Shown here: positions 1 to 9,912 of the stretch, piece by piece
Layout: each line of letters starts with the position of its first letter
Position numbering within the stretch: position 1 is the first letter of the stretch
Source: Agmasoma carcini (nom. nud.)
Lineage: Eukaryota > Microsporidia > Thelohaniidae
NCBI GenBank assembly: GCA_029232285.1
Contig: JAOXFI010000054.1
Coordinates: 1 to 42,071, forward strand
DNA length: 42,071 bases
Reading direction: 5' to 3'
Position numbers and translations under genes: made by a program
Notes under the pieces: generated by a model
Seen by the model: only the letters and a program-made list of their open reading frames with translations
Database searches by the model: none
What the model was told of the DNA's origin: nothing

Positions 1-63
1 TATTGTATTGTATTGTATTGTATTGTATTGTATTGTATTGTATTGTATTGTATTGTATTGTAT
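1..63. repeat. (TATTG)n simple tandem repeat at window edge
   Basis: About twelve perfect TATTG units run from the first base and then decay into TATTATTTATTT. The array is cut by the window edge, so its full length is unknown. It does not resemble a familiar telomere repeat (no G-run), so I call it a microsatellite. The 74-residue open frame across it is low-complexity and not believed. Confidence 0.9.
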
Positions 64-788
64 TATTTATTTAATATGATTTGTACATCAGAAAATAATA
101 TTAATTTAAAATCTTTTCACTCATTTTCATATTTCATCAAAGTAAGTCAATATAGAAAAGCTAGACCAATAGTAGAAACACCCAAATCAAGCAACAATAA
201 TCAAAATGGTTGTAAAAGGATGAACTGCAATGTATAGCAGCCATACACTATTCGTGATTTGGTAAAAAACTTGATTGCTATGATAACAATAAGACTTTAA
301 ATACTATATTGTAGCTGGGTTAGTGATATTACATACATCAATTAATTTATATCTCAAGAAGTGGCCCTCCCTGACAATAAAAAAAAGTCTCTCTATCGTC
401 AACAAACCAATTTCCCAGAGTAAACGAGACTATCCTCAACAGTCCTGCTTTAGCCTTGATATTGATCTGTTACAGTTCAATTAATTGTGTTACCACGTAG
501 ACTTGGGCGCCTTGCTAAGATATATTTTATTTAATTTTAATTAAATTCCTACGTATTAAAAATTAATCAAATGTTGTTCAATTATAGCCCTAAGGACGTT
601 AATTCTAACAAATTAATTAACGGTAATTTTATTCTTACTAACTTCATCAATAAAAATAATGTTTTATGATGCTTCACTATTCAAAATTCACTGTTATTGT
701 AAATATTAAGTCTCAATATAAATTTATTATAACTATTTATATTATTTTCTGAGGTTTTTACTAAAATAATTTTAATTTTTAATAATTT
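64..788. other. Intergenic, no gene recognised
   Basis: AT-rich DNA with a slightly more GC-rich patch at about 360-510. No open frame in the patch gives a recognisable protein on either strand. It could be the worn remnant of a mobile element, but no motif supports that. The stretch ends at the 3' end of the minus-strand TSR1-like gene. Confidence 0.5.
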
Positions 789-2615
789 TTATTTTCTGCG
801 CTTTTTACTCGATTTAATAGCATTCACTTTCCTTCTCTTTAATTGCTCTTCTTTTAATTGTTCTTTCTTTTCCTTTTTATTCTCCTTATGTCTAATCTCT
901 TTATCACGTTCAACTTTCTCTTTATCAATCCTTCGTCTTTCAACTTCAACCTCACGAGCTCTATATTTACGTTCAGAAGGGGGTATCGGCAGTTCAATTG
1001 TTTTCTCTTCTAAACTTCTCTTACGTTTATCAATATTTTGCTCTAATGCTTTAATGCCTAACTTTTTTCTATATGATTTCTCTAATCCCTCTAAATCATC
1101 TGATTCTATCTCTTCTTCATCATCTTCAACATGATTTATCTGATTATAATCTTCAAATCTCACATATTCAATCTTAGAATCAATTTCAGCCCTTTTTAAA
1201 CACTTCAACTTAACAATATCATTTTTTAATATCACACCTTCAAAAGTAGCCCTAAAATCACCAAAGTTACCTATTGGCCTCTTTAGCACACCCCTAAGAC
1301 CACTTTCACATACCAATTTAGCATTCAAAAAACGTGATGCTTCTTCAAAACACCCAAACATTTGAGAAATAATAGCATTCTTTCCCATAAGTTTCTTTAC
1401 TTTACCTCTTAAAAAGAATTTTTCCTTAATTTTTGGACTTGTTTCTACAATACTACCCCTTCCAAGAATTCTATAATCATAATTGCCATAAACTAAAAAA
1501 TAAGTGGAATTTTCAAAATTAGGACCATGAAAAGCAATTTGCATCGATTTCAAAGGTTTTTGTAATTTCACATTATCCAAACAAAAAATAGAATCTGTGC
1601 TATATCTGTTGAAGCCTATAGAAAAAAATGGTTTGACCAAATTCTTAGTCTTGGCCCATTTATTTAAAGAAAATTCACCCAATAGTAAATTTTTTTCACT
1701 TTGAGATATTTTATACGCTGCAATCATAAAAATATCACAATTTGTGTCTGTTTTGAATTTAATGTAATCACCTTCTTTATATTCATCAAATTCATTGTCA
1801 AAATCACTGTCTTCTACTTCTGAATAATTTTCTTCAAATTTTTCAATTAAAGCTTCTTCAGATTCTTCATTTTTATAAAATCTTGATTTCAATTTATCTT
1901 TAAGATTAGACTCATCTTCTTCAACTTCACTATTTTTTGAATTATTTGAAAAATTTGACTCTGACTCTGACTCTGAATCACTCTTATCTTCTTCAATTAT
2001 TGAGGATCTTGACTCAACATTTAATTGATCATCCCCTGAATTACACTGTCCTTTTCTAAGTTCTATATTAGCTTCATTACTGAGATTCTCTATCTCAATT
2101 AGACCACAATCACCATATCCTGGAATGTGAAAATCAGTTTTTTTGTTTAAACTTGTACCTCTTATATAACCATAATGGTAACCATTTTCACTTTTATCAA
2201 CCACAACATGACATATTTGCTTTCTAAGTATTTTTGTATACCTTATGAACATTTTTAACAGGTGAAGCCTTTTAAAATCATAATATCTTAAATTAAATGT
2301 CACTTCAGATTCTAACCTCTTTTTAAGCTTTAAATCAGGCTTATCATTGTAATATATAGCTACTTTACAATAGTTATGAGCATTTATAACATTCAAAGTC
2401 TCTAAATGTATCTTTTCTATCTCTTTATCTAGAATTAATATTAAAATATCAGTCGCTTTAAGACAATCAATCATATGTTCAAAAGATGTAAATTTAGATA
2501 TAAAATAGAACTTTCTTCCTAAAATATCAGTATAATTGTTGCTAAGTGTAAAGTTAGATAGTAATCTGGACGATGATCCAACAAATGTAACTATTGGTGG
2601 CGAACTTACTGTCAT
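789..2615 (-). CDS. TSR1: Tsr1-like 40S ribosome biogenesis factor (Bms1/Tsr1 family)
   Basis: Likely a nucleolar/cytoplasmic 40S assembly factor, 608 aa (human TSR1 is about 800). The N-terminal ~120 residues look like the family's GTPase fold but have no P-loop lysine, as expected for Tsr1 and not for the active GTPase Bms1. Residues ~145-177 carry the family segment GYIRG...HIPGYGD. Residues ~195-285 are a long Glu/Asp/Ser-rich acidic stretch. Residues ~310-485 are the C-terminal translation-factor-like region, with SIGFNRY, GLRGVLKRPIG and FRATFEG. The last ~100 residues are a Lys/Arg/Glu tail that ends KKRRK. FRATFEG also resembles Bms1, so Bms1 is the alternative; the missing P-loop and short length favour Tsr1. 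An AAAAATTTTT box lies 12 bp upstream of the ATG, in the 46-bp gap shared with the divergent exosome gene. Confidence 0.78.
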   Translation of the reverse strand: MTVSSPPIVTFVGSSSRLLSNFTLSNNYTDILGRKFYFISKFTSFEHMIDCLKATDILILILDKEIEKIHLETLNVINAHNYCKVAIYYNDKPDLKLKKRLESEVTFNLRYYDFKRLHLLKMFIRYTKILRKQICHVVVDKSENGYHYGYIRGTSLNKKTDFHIPGYGDCGLIEIENLSNEANIELRKGQCNSGDDQLNVESRSSIIEEDKSDSESESESNFSNNSKNSEVEEDESNLKDKLKSRFYKNEESEEALIEKFEENYSEVEDSDFDNEFDEYKEGDYIKFKTDTNCDIFMIAAYKISQSEKNLLLGEFSLNKWAKTKNLVKPFFSIGFNRYSTDSIFCLDNVKLQKPLKSMQIAFHGPNFENSTYFLVYGNYDYRILGRGSIVETSPKIKEKFFLRGKVKKLMGKNAIISQMFGCFEEASRFLNAKLVCESGLRGVLKRPIGNFGDFRATFEGVILKNDIVKLKCLKRAEIDSKIEYVRFEDYNQINHVEDDEEEIESDDLEGLEKSYRKKLGIKALEQNIDKRKRSLEEKTIELPIPPSERKYRAREVEVERRRIDKEKVERDKEIRHKENKKEKKEQLKEEQLKRRKVNAIKSSKKRRK

Positions 2616-2661
2616 AAGATTTTTTTTAAAAATTTTTATATGTTAAAGAAAAAAAATTACT
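2616..2661. promoter_or_regulatory. Compact bidirectional promoter between TSR1-like and exosome genes
   Basis: Only 46 bp separate the two divergent start codons. The gap contains AAAAATTTTT (2628-2637), a perfect palindrome that can be read in either direction. It matches the AAATTT-like box seen just upstream of other genes here. Transcripts in both directions must have almost no 5' UTR unless they start inside the neighbouring gene. Confidence 0.55.
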
Positions 2662-3201
2662 ATGTTGGTTGATGAACTTTTGAAAATGAATGTTAGATTG
2701 GACGGAAGACAATTTGAAGATAAAAAATACAATAAAATAGAGGTATATGATGGGTTAGTAACAGTCAACAATGTATCATTCGTTTATAATCAATTAGATA
2801 GTGGCTTTAAAATTATTTTAAACGGTAAGAAAAATGACCATCTGATGGATTTTTTGCACACCGTATTTGTAAAAAGCAAATACGTCACGGCAAACCTTTA
2901 TATTGAGATAAAAATACACGAAAGCAACCATGATATAATTGAAACATGTTTTATAGGTATAAATACCATAATTCAAAGCTTAAATATACCAAAATTGTTT
3001 AACCCAACGATAATTACGTTGGGTTACTACAATTCAAGAATTTTAGTAGGTCCTACCATAGAAGAGGTTGCATATTGCGATTTTACTTTGTTAGTTGTAA
3101 AGCGATCCCCAAGGGAAATACTGTATATTCAAAAGTTACTGGGTGAAACGGAGATTACAGATATTTTAAAGGTTATTGATGTGATTTATAAATTAAATTG
3201 A
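2662..3201 (+). CDS. RNase PH-like exosome core subunit, reduced
   Basis: A 179-aa protein that opens with MNVRLDGRQF near residues 9-18. This RLDGR signature starts RNase PH-domain subunits of the eukaryotic exosome (Rrp41, Rrp46, Mtr3, Rrp42/43/45). Later segments (GINTIIQSLNIP, RILVGPTIEE) fit the second half of the fold. Such subunits form the inactive six-member ring that threads RNA to Rrp44/Rrp6. It is shorter than the usual 220-300 aa, fitting microsporidian reduction. I cannot say which ring position it fills. The start is the first ATG after the shared promoter. Confidence 0.72.
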   Translation: MLVDELLKMNVRLDGRQFEDKKYNKIEVYDGLVTVNNVSFVYNQLDSGFKIILNGKKNDHLMDFLHTVFVKSKYVTANLYIEIKIHESNHDIIETCFIGINTIIQSLNIPKLFNPTIITLGYYNSRILVGPTIEEVAYCDFTLLVVKRSPREILYIQKLLGETEITDILKVIDVIYKLN

Positions 3202-3856
3202 TTGTTTAAGAATAAAAGAATGTGTTGATGGTGTATAACTATTGGTTTAATAAGTGTTTGAATATTTTGATTATTTTTAATATGCTGTGAGTTAGATTGG
3301 TCATATTTTATTACTCTAGAGATAGTCAACTTGATCGTAATTGAATCCCGACCGTAGTATATTAATTGATGATTAAACTTAATTAATTAAAAAAATATTT
3401 AACTATTCTATATCAGCATATATTAGTTAAAATTATCATATATTGGCATCAAAAATTAAGTTTGTTAATATTTGGATTTATATTTAAATACAGACTAGCT
3501 ATGTAATTTATAAAAAAAAGTGAATTATATATTGAATGAAAATACCAGACACCCCTTTAATGATTGACCTTTGTTGAATTATTAAAATATTTTAATAAAA
3601 ATAAATATAGTTACAATTATTGATGTAAACCGTGTTTATAATTTCTTATATCATTTATATTGTAGTATACTTTTACGAAAATTGTAAATCTCATTCAAAA
3701 AAACGGAATCCGGTAAAAATCTTAATTAATCATTTGTTAAACCTTCAATGGCTTTAATAACTGCTTCACGCCTATTCCTTATTGTAGAAATCAACTTTTA
3801 ACAGGGTTGTATTGTATATTGGACCATATTTCTAATATTTCATTATTAAGATTATT
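3202..3856. other. Intergenic, no gene recognised
   Basis: AT-rich spacer between the exosome gene and the first Merlin-type relic. No convincing frame or RNA gene was seen. Confidence 0.5.
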
Positions 3857-4950
3857 GGCTTATGTCCGTTATAAGGTATTTTTAAACAACCCTCGACCCC
3901 CCTGGCAAAAATAAAAAAAAACATCACAATAAATTCAAATTTTTTTGAAATTAATTTATAATAAATGAATTTAGTGATTAAAATTCTTGATTATATGCAT
4001 CAGAGCTCGTTATGACAATAAACACATTAAACCTTTTTCTTTCTTGATATTTTTTGAATAAAAATTCTATTAGATGATATAATGAATCACTTTCTTTAAT
4101 ACCTTTTCTTAAATTATGTGTTGCCTGTGACCAAAGACTCTCACTTGATTGAGTGTGCACATGTGAATCAGAAGGGTCTACAAAATTGTAAGAATGATTT
4201 ACGGTGAAATGTTCATAACAACATTTAATGACTCCAAAGCAGTATAACTTTCCATTGATCAGTCATAATAATTGAATTCCCATATATGTTTTCATGTATT
4301 ATTCTTTCCATCGTTGATTTGTTTCTGATCTCACCCACTTCCATAAAATATTTGCATGTTTCTCTTTCAAGGCTACCTACAACCCAATGTCCTATTTTTA
4401 CTCTTCCTCTATTATATTTTCTCTTGAAAAAAACAAACTTTCATCAATTTCAACAATTTTATTCTCACCCAAATCATTGATACCACTTATTTTTTGTTAA
4501 TATTATAAAATGTATCATGTTATCTCTCACACCTCTTCCCATATTTTATAAATAATTTTAATTTTTTTCTAGATTTATTCTATTCAAAAAGAAATAGTTT
4601 TTGTTTCTAATACCGATCTTTTTAGTACAGCCGCTACATTTCAAAAAAAAAGCTTTTTATATACATATTATTTTTTATTAATAATATGAATTCTTCATAA
4701 TTTGGACATTCCATGGTATTTTCTATCAGCATAAATTGAGCTAAAAAATTAATTCTTTTGTGCTTATCATTTTGCTGTAAATATATAAAATCTTCACTCA
4801 TTAGATAATTTAAGATTCCATAGAAAGTAAAAACTAACCCCGGTATAACAATAAACATTTCGTTATTTATTCTAAACATGGTTCAAAAATATTAAAAATT
4901 ATTATAATATTGTATATTTTTCAAAAAAATAATTATAACGGACTTGAGCC
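3857..4950 (-). mobile_element. Merlin/IS1595-type DNA transposon relic 1 with terminal inverted repeats
   Basis: About 1.09 kb. The ends are imperfect inverted repeats: left 3857-3883 begins GGCTTATGTCCGTTATAA, and the complement of the right end (to 4950) begins GGCTCAAGTCCGTTATAA. Termini that start with GG are usual for Merlin elements. The same terminus recurs at the right end of relic 2 (9174-9189). The interior is a broken ISXO2/Merlin transposase read on the minus strand. I could not identify a clean target-site duplication, so the exact boundaries are approximate. Confidence 0.62.
3978..4879 (-). pseudogene. Merlin/ISXO2-like transposase, frameshifted
   Basis: Read on the minus strand from the ATG at 4879, the frame shifts several times but keeps the family order. 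First comes an N-terminal region with a CSGC zinc-ribbon half just after 4634. Next is KIVEIDESLFF, carrying the first catalytic Asp, followed by SREKYNRGR, GHWVVGSLERET and the second Asp region MTDQWKSY. Then NHSYNFVDP and HTQSSESLW, and the gene ends SSDAYNQEF before the stop at 3978. The pattern EIDES / WVVG / TD.W..Y / NHS.NFVDP / HTQ..ESLW is diagnostic of IS1595 (ISXO2) and eukaryotic Merlin transposases. The breaks mean it cannot make a full protein. It is homologous in detail to relic 2. Confidence 0.8.
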
Positions 4951-4969
4951 CGAATCTCTTATAGCTAAA

Positions 4970-5345
4970 AAGCGAAGAATAATGTTGGAAGGGTTGTCGA
5001 TCAATAATGGGTTTTTGGGGTAGGTGAAATAGGAAGTGGATGACTATTGTTCATCGTGAAAAATACTTTTAACTCAATTATAAGAAAATTATTGTTGAAA
5101 ATGCAACTGTTATGAGTGTTTCTTGGGACGCTTACTTGTCATTCTTTGGTGAAAATCTCGCATATGTTCATAGTGCGGCAAATCATTCAATCAACTTTGT
5201 ATCTCTTACGAACTGAGATGCGCGCACCCAAACAATTAAATGCGCCTGGGGTTTAATAAAAAAGGTTTAGGTTAGAAGCATAGGATAAATTATTTGGAAT
5301 TTTTCTTAAGCGAATTTGTTTTTAGAAGGAACAAAAGGAGTTTGT
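4970..5345 (+). pseudogene. Third Merlin/ISXO2-like transposase fragment, different subfamily
   Basis: On the plus strand, pieces of a second transposase type sit directly against relic 1: GRVVDQ then a stop, WVFGVGEIGSG, and SWDAYLSFFGENLAYVH. In the same frame follow NHSINFVSLTN, an in-frame TGA, and DARTQTIKCAWGLIKK. The block NHS.NFV...RTQTI..AW...K is the C-terminal part of the IS1595/Merlin catalytic domain. The residues differ from relics 1 and 2, so this came from a separate lineage. The N-terminal half is missing and no terminal repeats were found. Confidence 0.65.
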
Positions 5346-5978
5346 CACGGATTGACTTATTTGGTTAACTGTTATCAATCATTTTTATTTAAATAAAAAA
5401 ATGATTAAAATTGTTCATGATATTTAAAATTTAAAAGTAAAAAAAATTATATCGAACTAACTAGAATATCTATTCAAATTTATATTTTATGAAAAAAATG
5501 ATAAGATTTATTGTCTTTTTGTTAAAAAATGGCTAGAAATGTAGTTATTATACCTATATATAGATCCATAAAATGATGAGAATTATTTACTATTAAAACT
5601 CAAACGTTAAAAATATAAATTCGAAGAGATAATTCGTTAATTTGATAAGTAAATTTACAATTTTTTAATTTTTTAATATTATGATCAATTTTTAATCATT
5701 TATTTTCTAATAAAATAATCGCAAATTTTTATAAAATTTAAATTAATAATTTATACATGTTTTTACTAATCACTGCAAATGCAGATTAAATTTTTTTTAT
5801 TTAGAAAAATATACCATACCCCTGTTAATCCACATGCTCCTCTTTTTACCTCAAGCCTAACTTTCTATAGTTTAAGAATAGTCGTATTCTGCCATCCTTC
5901 TTGATGTTAGTAAAAGCTGGTGAGGTAAAGGAACTATTGCTGGGTTGTATGATGTTTAAGTCTTACAATATCTTTATA
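5346..5978. other. Intergenic between transposon relics
   Basis: Very AT-rich. A less AT-rich patch at about 5810-5960 matches nothing I recognise. No gene is supported. Confidence 0.5.
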
Positions 5979-5980
5979 TA

Positions 5981-6024
5981 GACTGCTTTTCAAAAAAGTA
6001 GCACCCAAAAAATGAAATTTTTGA
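5981..6024 (+). repeat. Left terminal inverted repeat of Tc1-type element
   Basis: Pairs with 7079-7122. The core CAAAAAAGTAGCAC is identical in both arms and recurs in the internal pair. Confidence 0.8.
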
Positions 6025-7078
6025 GCTGGATAGAAGATGATAACAAAAAATAGAAAGCAAATATGAATAATAGCAAATGAATATAATTTTATTTTTTAAA
6101 TTAAATTTCTAAACATGTTATTTATTATGATCGCGTTTGCAAAAAAGTAGCACCCTAAATTTTTACTCAATTTTTATTATAAATTTAACAAATATTCTAT
6201 GCCAATACAGCTATAAGACTAGCATGATATATAATTTAAAATATTTTAGGACGAATATTTTTTAAAAAACGTAATTTTGTGCAAAATTGTCTACACTAAA
6301 CGATATAACATTATTTAAATAACACACAGAATATGTTTAAAATTCTATCAGAAATATAAATTAATACATATATAGTAAAAACATCGTGTATTTATATAAA
6401 ATGCAATATTGACATCTATTGTTTTCTTATTGTATTTTAAATGGTTATTTTTTTAATTTTGAAAGTGTATTTTTACATTTATAGTTCTAGTTTGTGTGAT
6501 TATAGTTTATAGAGAATCTTAATCCTAAATATATTTTACCTTTATTATACCATAATAAATATTAGTAAAAAATGTTGTTACATACCATTCAAAAGACCGT
6601 GTTTATTGATTAAATTATTGCCGATGTTGTGAAATACAATACTTTATTTTAAATATCAGCTATTACAATCGATATTTACAATCTATATTCCTCATATGAC
6701 AATGTCTCTTGCTATAAGCCAATCTCGTACACACCATGTTCAGTTCTAAGCTTTATAATTTGTATAAATTGAATTATAACAATTTTTTCCGTATATATAT
6801 ATTTTTGGGGTTTTAAGAATATAAGAATCAAAGACCAAAATCTTTCAAACATGATGCTATGCAAAGCTAAACATCACAGATTATATCTTCAAATTTTAAA
6901 ACGCGTCTGGTTTTTATAGAGCTCTATAGAGGTGTTTTAATTATTAATGTGCTACCATTTTTGCAAACATTATCACACTATATGATATTATAAAGTCATC
7001 TATAAATGTTAAAAACAAAGACATATATATGACTATAATTACAGCTTTTTTATATTATTTTATCACGCCTTATACAAA

Positions 7079-7122
7079 TCAAAATTTTCATTTTTGGAGT
7101 GCTACTTTTTTGCAAAGCAGTG
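7079..7122 (-). repeat. Right terminal inverted repeat of Tc1-type element
   Basis: Complement of 5981-6024 with about five mismatches. It is followed by the TA at 7123-7124. Confidence 0.8.
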
Positions 7123-7124
7123 TA

Positions 7125-7969
7125 TTCTTTAAATACTTCAGTTACTTTATTGCTCACAAATAAGGTTAAATGATTTCTGAACTGTTATTTAGCAAGTTAA
7201 TGGTCATTGTGCTACCCCAAGAAGACTAAACTTGTTTTATGAGTTAAGATATTTTGCTTATTTTAATTTTATCTCTCTATTCATTAAACATAGTCTAGAT
7301 TTGTATAATTATTGATCAATTTTTTTTATTATTTATATAAGGTGTGAGATAGGTGATATCGTTTTCATCTATAACTAATTTAATTTTTTTAAATAATATA
7401 TCCACAGATGAGAAACTGTAAGATATTTAAGTACCCTAAAAGATACATTAAAGTTTACCCGTTTCAATTTGCTGTTCAACATAATATTTTTTTTTCTTCC
7501 ATCATATCATTATTTAGATCTTGCAAGTCTGTAGACTTATAAGATTTACCGACCCTACACTGCCCAATTGACCTAATAATTATTCTTCATTAATCTTAAT
7601 ATCTAAAAGTATTTACGATGGTTTACTGTATGGCGTTTAAGTACGCAATTTAATCCATTATAGCTTTATACCCTTTCTCTTTAATCTTGAGTTTGTGATA
7701 GATCAGAATTACTGTTATATGTTATCAAACTTAATATTTTATCTTCTTTCCTTTAATGATTTTGAAATCAGGTTTCACCTTTCCAATGGTTCTGTTTTCA
7801 TAAAATATTTTAATTGACTATTTATCATGTGACTACATTATAATAAATCATTTCGGATACAAAATTGTTAATGAACGATTTTTTATCTCTATCGTAAACT
7901 CAAACGTTATTTCTTTATATTAAAAATTGATATATACAAATATGACTATAAATATGAAAACTACTCTTT
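7125..7969. other. Intergenic between transposon relics
   Basis: AT-rich. No gene, RNA or clear repeat was recognised. Confidence 0.5.
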
Positions 7970-9189
7970 GGATCATTCCGATGACTCAAAAAGTAAAAAC
8001 TGAAAGAAATATAATAATAAACCATCAACCCCAATTTTAGTTCATGTTCATTTTAAGAGAATTTTGGAATTATAATAGAGTTTTGAATATAGTTAATTCC
8101 TAATATGATTTAATACCAGAATTTTGATACATTTATTAAAAACTACTTTATTTATTTAAAACCATGTTAAGAACAAAACATGATCATAACATTATAAATC
8201 CATCATTAGTGCTATCTTTTGATGAAATGTGTAATTTTAAAACGTATGAGCATCTTTTATATTCAAAATCAGGTAATTCTGAAGAAAAGATTAAGTTTAG
8301 GTCCAATTTAGATTAATTAAAAATACCATGAACTGTTCAGTGTTCAGAACATTCTTGGTCCTAATAAATGACAGCAGAATGTTGAAAAGTATGATTGGGG
8401 TATAGGAAATGTCATGAAAAATAAGTTTGAAATAAAAGCTACTTTTTTCAAACAAATTAATCATCTAATATTATTAAAAATTATTTATTTAATCAACTGT
8501 GATATACCTCAGATAGACATACGATCACAGTTGAATTTCAACAGAAAGACAATACAATTATTGCAAAAAGTGTGTAAAGATTATATGATACACTTCGTTT
8601 TAACAAATAAAAATAGAATAAGAGGTATAACTGATATAGGTGAATGAGAAATAATAGAAATGAACGAGTGTTTATTTTTAAAGAAAATATAACAAGGGCA
8701 TAGTTAAAAGGGGATGCTGGGTGTTAGGCAGTACTTGGAAGAGGAACAAAAATTGCTTATGGAAGTAGTGAACAATAGAAAAAAATTATTATAATAATAT
8801 AAAAAAAGATTGTATTATAATAACAGATGAATGAAGAGCTTATGAGGTGGGATTAAATATAACACAATCAACCATTCATATAATTTTGTCAACTCTCATT
8901 ATACAAATGTACATCACAATCTATTTATTGTATTTAGTCTCAGGCAAAATATGAATTTAGGAAGAAAAAGAGATTAAAATAATGATTTATTTACCACATA
9001 ATTCAATTTTTATTTAGAAAGAAAAGGGATTCAGCGTTTTACTGGTAATAATGAGCTGTGATTCTTATGATCAAGAATTTCGTATCATTACACCTTTTAA
9101 TGCATAATTTTATTTATTTTTTCCAGGAGGGCTCGAAGAATTTTCAAAAAATTTTATAAATTCAAAACTCTTTTGAAACGGATATGAGC
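7970..9189 (+). mobile_element. Merlin/IS1595-type DNA transposon relic 2
   Basis: The right end (9174-9189), read as its complement, begins GGCTCATATCCGTTTC and matches the relic 1 terminus. A weaker candidate left end, GGATCATTCCG, begins at 7970. The interior holds a broken transposase on the plus strand. Relics 1 and 2 lie in opposite orientation about 3 kb apart. The left boundary is uncertain. Confidence 0.55.
8170..9088 (+). pseudogene. Merlin/ISXO2-like transposase, copy 2, frameshifted
   Basis: The longest intact piece is 8414-8647 (77 codons); it covers the N-terminal region and the loop before the first catalytic Asp. Downstream, across frameshifts and stops, come EIIEMNECLFL (first Asp changed to Asn), GCWVLGSTWKR, VVNNRKK and IIITDE, whose expected Trp codon is now TGA. 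Then NHSYNFVNSHYTNVHH and DSYDQEF at the end. The last motif matches DAYNQEF of relic 1, showing the two are copies of one family. It cannot encode a working enzyme. Confidence 0.75.
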
Positions 9190-9576
9190 CACACTTTTAT
9201 ATACTACCTTTAACATGGTAAAATCTCGCATCCGCACGACAATCCTTTCCCCTTTTATTTATATAATGTTTTCTTATACTGGTTAGATACAAATACAATA
9301 TCATGTGACAGATATTTGTTTATGCAATTAGCATAAAAGGAAATACTATTACGAATATATCGGATCTTAAGAAAAGGTAATTTAAAGAAAAACAATAATA
9401 TAAATATACTATCTATTCATAACCTCTATTTACGTATGTTACTTAAAAAGAAGTTAACTACCATCGGCGTACGGTATTGCCGTAAATCCTAATTTTATAA
9501 AATTCAAAATTTTAAAATTAATATTTGCTTATTGATAAATAAACAATTAAAACTATAAATACAGGAACATAAAAAA
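9190..9576. other. Intergenic
   Basis: AT-rich spacer from the Merlin relic to the small frame at 9577. Nothing else was recognised. Confidence 0.5.
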
Positions 9577-9765
9577 ATGTCAGCTTTAAATAATTTTATT
9601 TCAAACAATGTAAATCTATATCAAAGTCTGGATATGGTTCTGCTCCACCGAAACTTTCAAAAAAGAAATTACTCATCAAAAGTATCTTCATCAACTACAT
9701 ATGTGGTGCCAAAACACCCTCGGAATACGACAGACATGCAATTTTTTTCAAAAAAAAATAAATAA
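9577..9765 (+). CDS. Small hypothetical protein, 62 aa
   Basis: A 62-codon frame that starts MSALNNFISN and ends KKNK. It is Ser/Asn-rich with no membrane segment and no family I recognise. The ATG follows an A-run, and the stop lies only 8 bp before the tRNA 3' end, so the two converge. Its size and ordinary composition leave open that it is a chance frame. Confidence 0.3.
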   Translation: MSALNNFISNNVNLYQSLDMVLLHRNFQKRNYSSKVSSSTTYVVPKHPRNTTDMQFFSKKNK

Positions 9766-9773
9766 AAATTTTA

Positions 9774-9845
9774 AGCCGCGATCGAGATTCGAACTCGAGA
9801 CCTTCTGTTTACAAGACAGACGCTCTACCACTGAGCTAAGGCGGC
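9774..9845 (-). tRNA. tRNA-Thr (anticodon UGU)
   Basis: On the minus strand the 72-nt sequence folds as a cloverleaf. The D arm is GCTC-AGTGGTA-GAGC. The anticodon arm is TCTGT-CTTGTAA-ACAGA, with anticodon TGT. The T arm is TCGAG-TTCGAAT-CTCGA. There is no intron and no encoded CCA. Five acceptor-stem pairs form (GCCGC/GCGGC), but the two at the base (C6-C67, U7-U66) do not. T-runs just downstream on the minus strand (about 9741-9773) would serve as Pol III terminator. Confidence 0.93.
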
Positions 9846-9912
9846 TTAAATATGCAAGATATAAACAATAGATTCATAAATCTACATTTAAAACAAAAAT
9901 TTCTAACTGTAC

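Larger units (their letters stand above)
5981..7122. mobile_element. Tc1/mariner-type element, non-coding (MITE-like or eroded)
   Basis: A 1142-bp unit bounded by ~44-bp inverted repeats (5981-6024 and 7079-7122). The left end reads GACTGCTTTTCAAAAAAGTA; the complement of the right end reads CACTGCTTTGCAAAAAAGTA. The repeats differ at about five positions. TA flanks both sides (5979-5980 and 7123-7124), the target duplication of the Tc1/mariner superfamily. A second, internal inverted pair repeats the same core (GTTTGCAAAAA... with GTAGCAC) at about 6135-6153 and 6949-6967. No open frame of useful length lies inside, so it is non-autonomous or thoroughly decayed. Confidence 0.8.

Noticed and set aside
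789..2615. Bms1 identity for the 608-aa protein
   Set aside because: FRATFE resembles Bms1, but there is no P-loop GKS and the protein is half the Bms1 length. Tsr1 fits better, although the choice is not certain.
4286..4480. 64-codon plus-strand frame
   Set aside because: Antisense to the Merlin-type transposase relic, whose minus-strand motifs explain the sequence.
6131..6980. Eroded Tc1 transposase inside the TA-flanked element
   Set aside because: A few words on the minus strand faintly suggest it, but no catalytic-Asp motif could be read with confidence.
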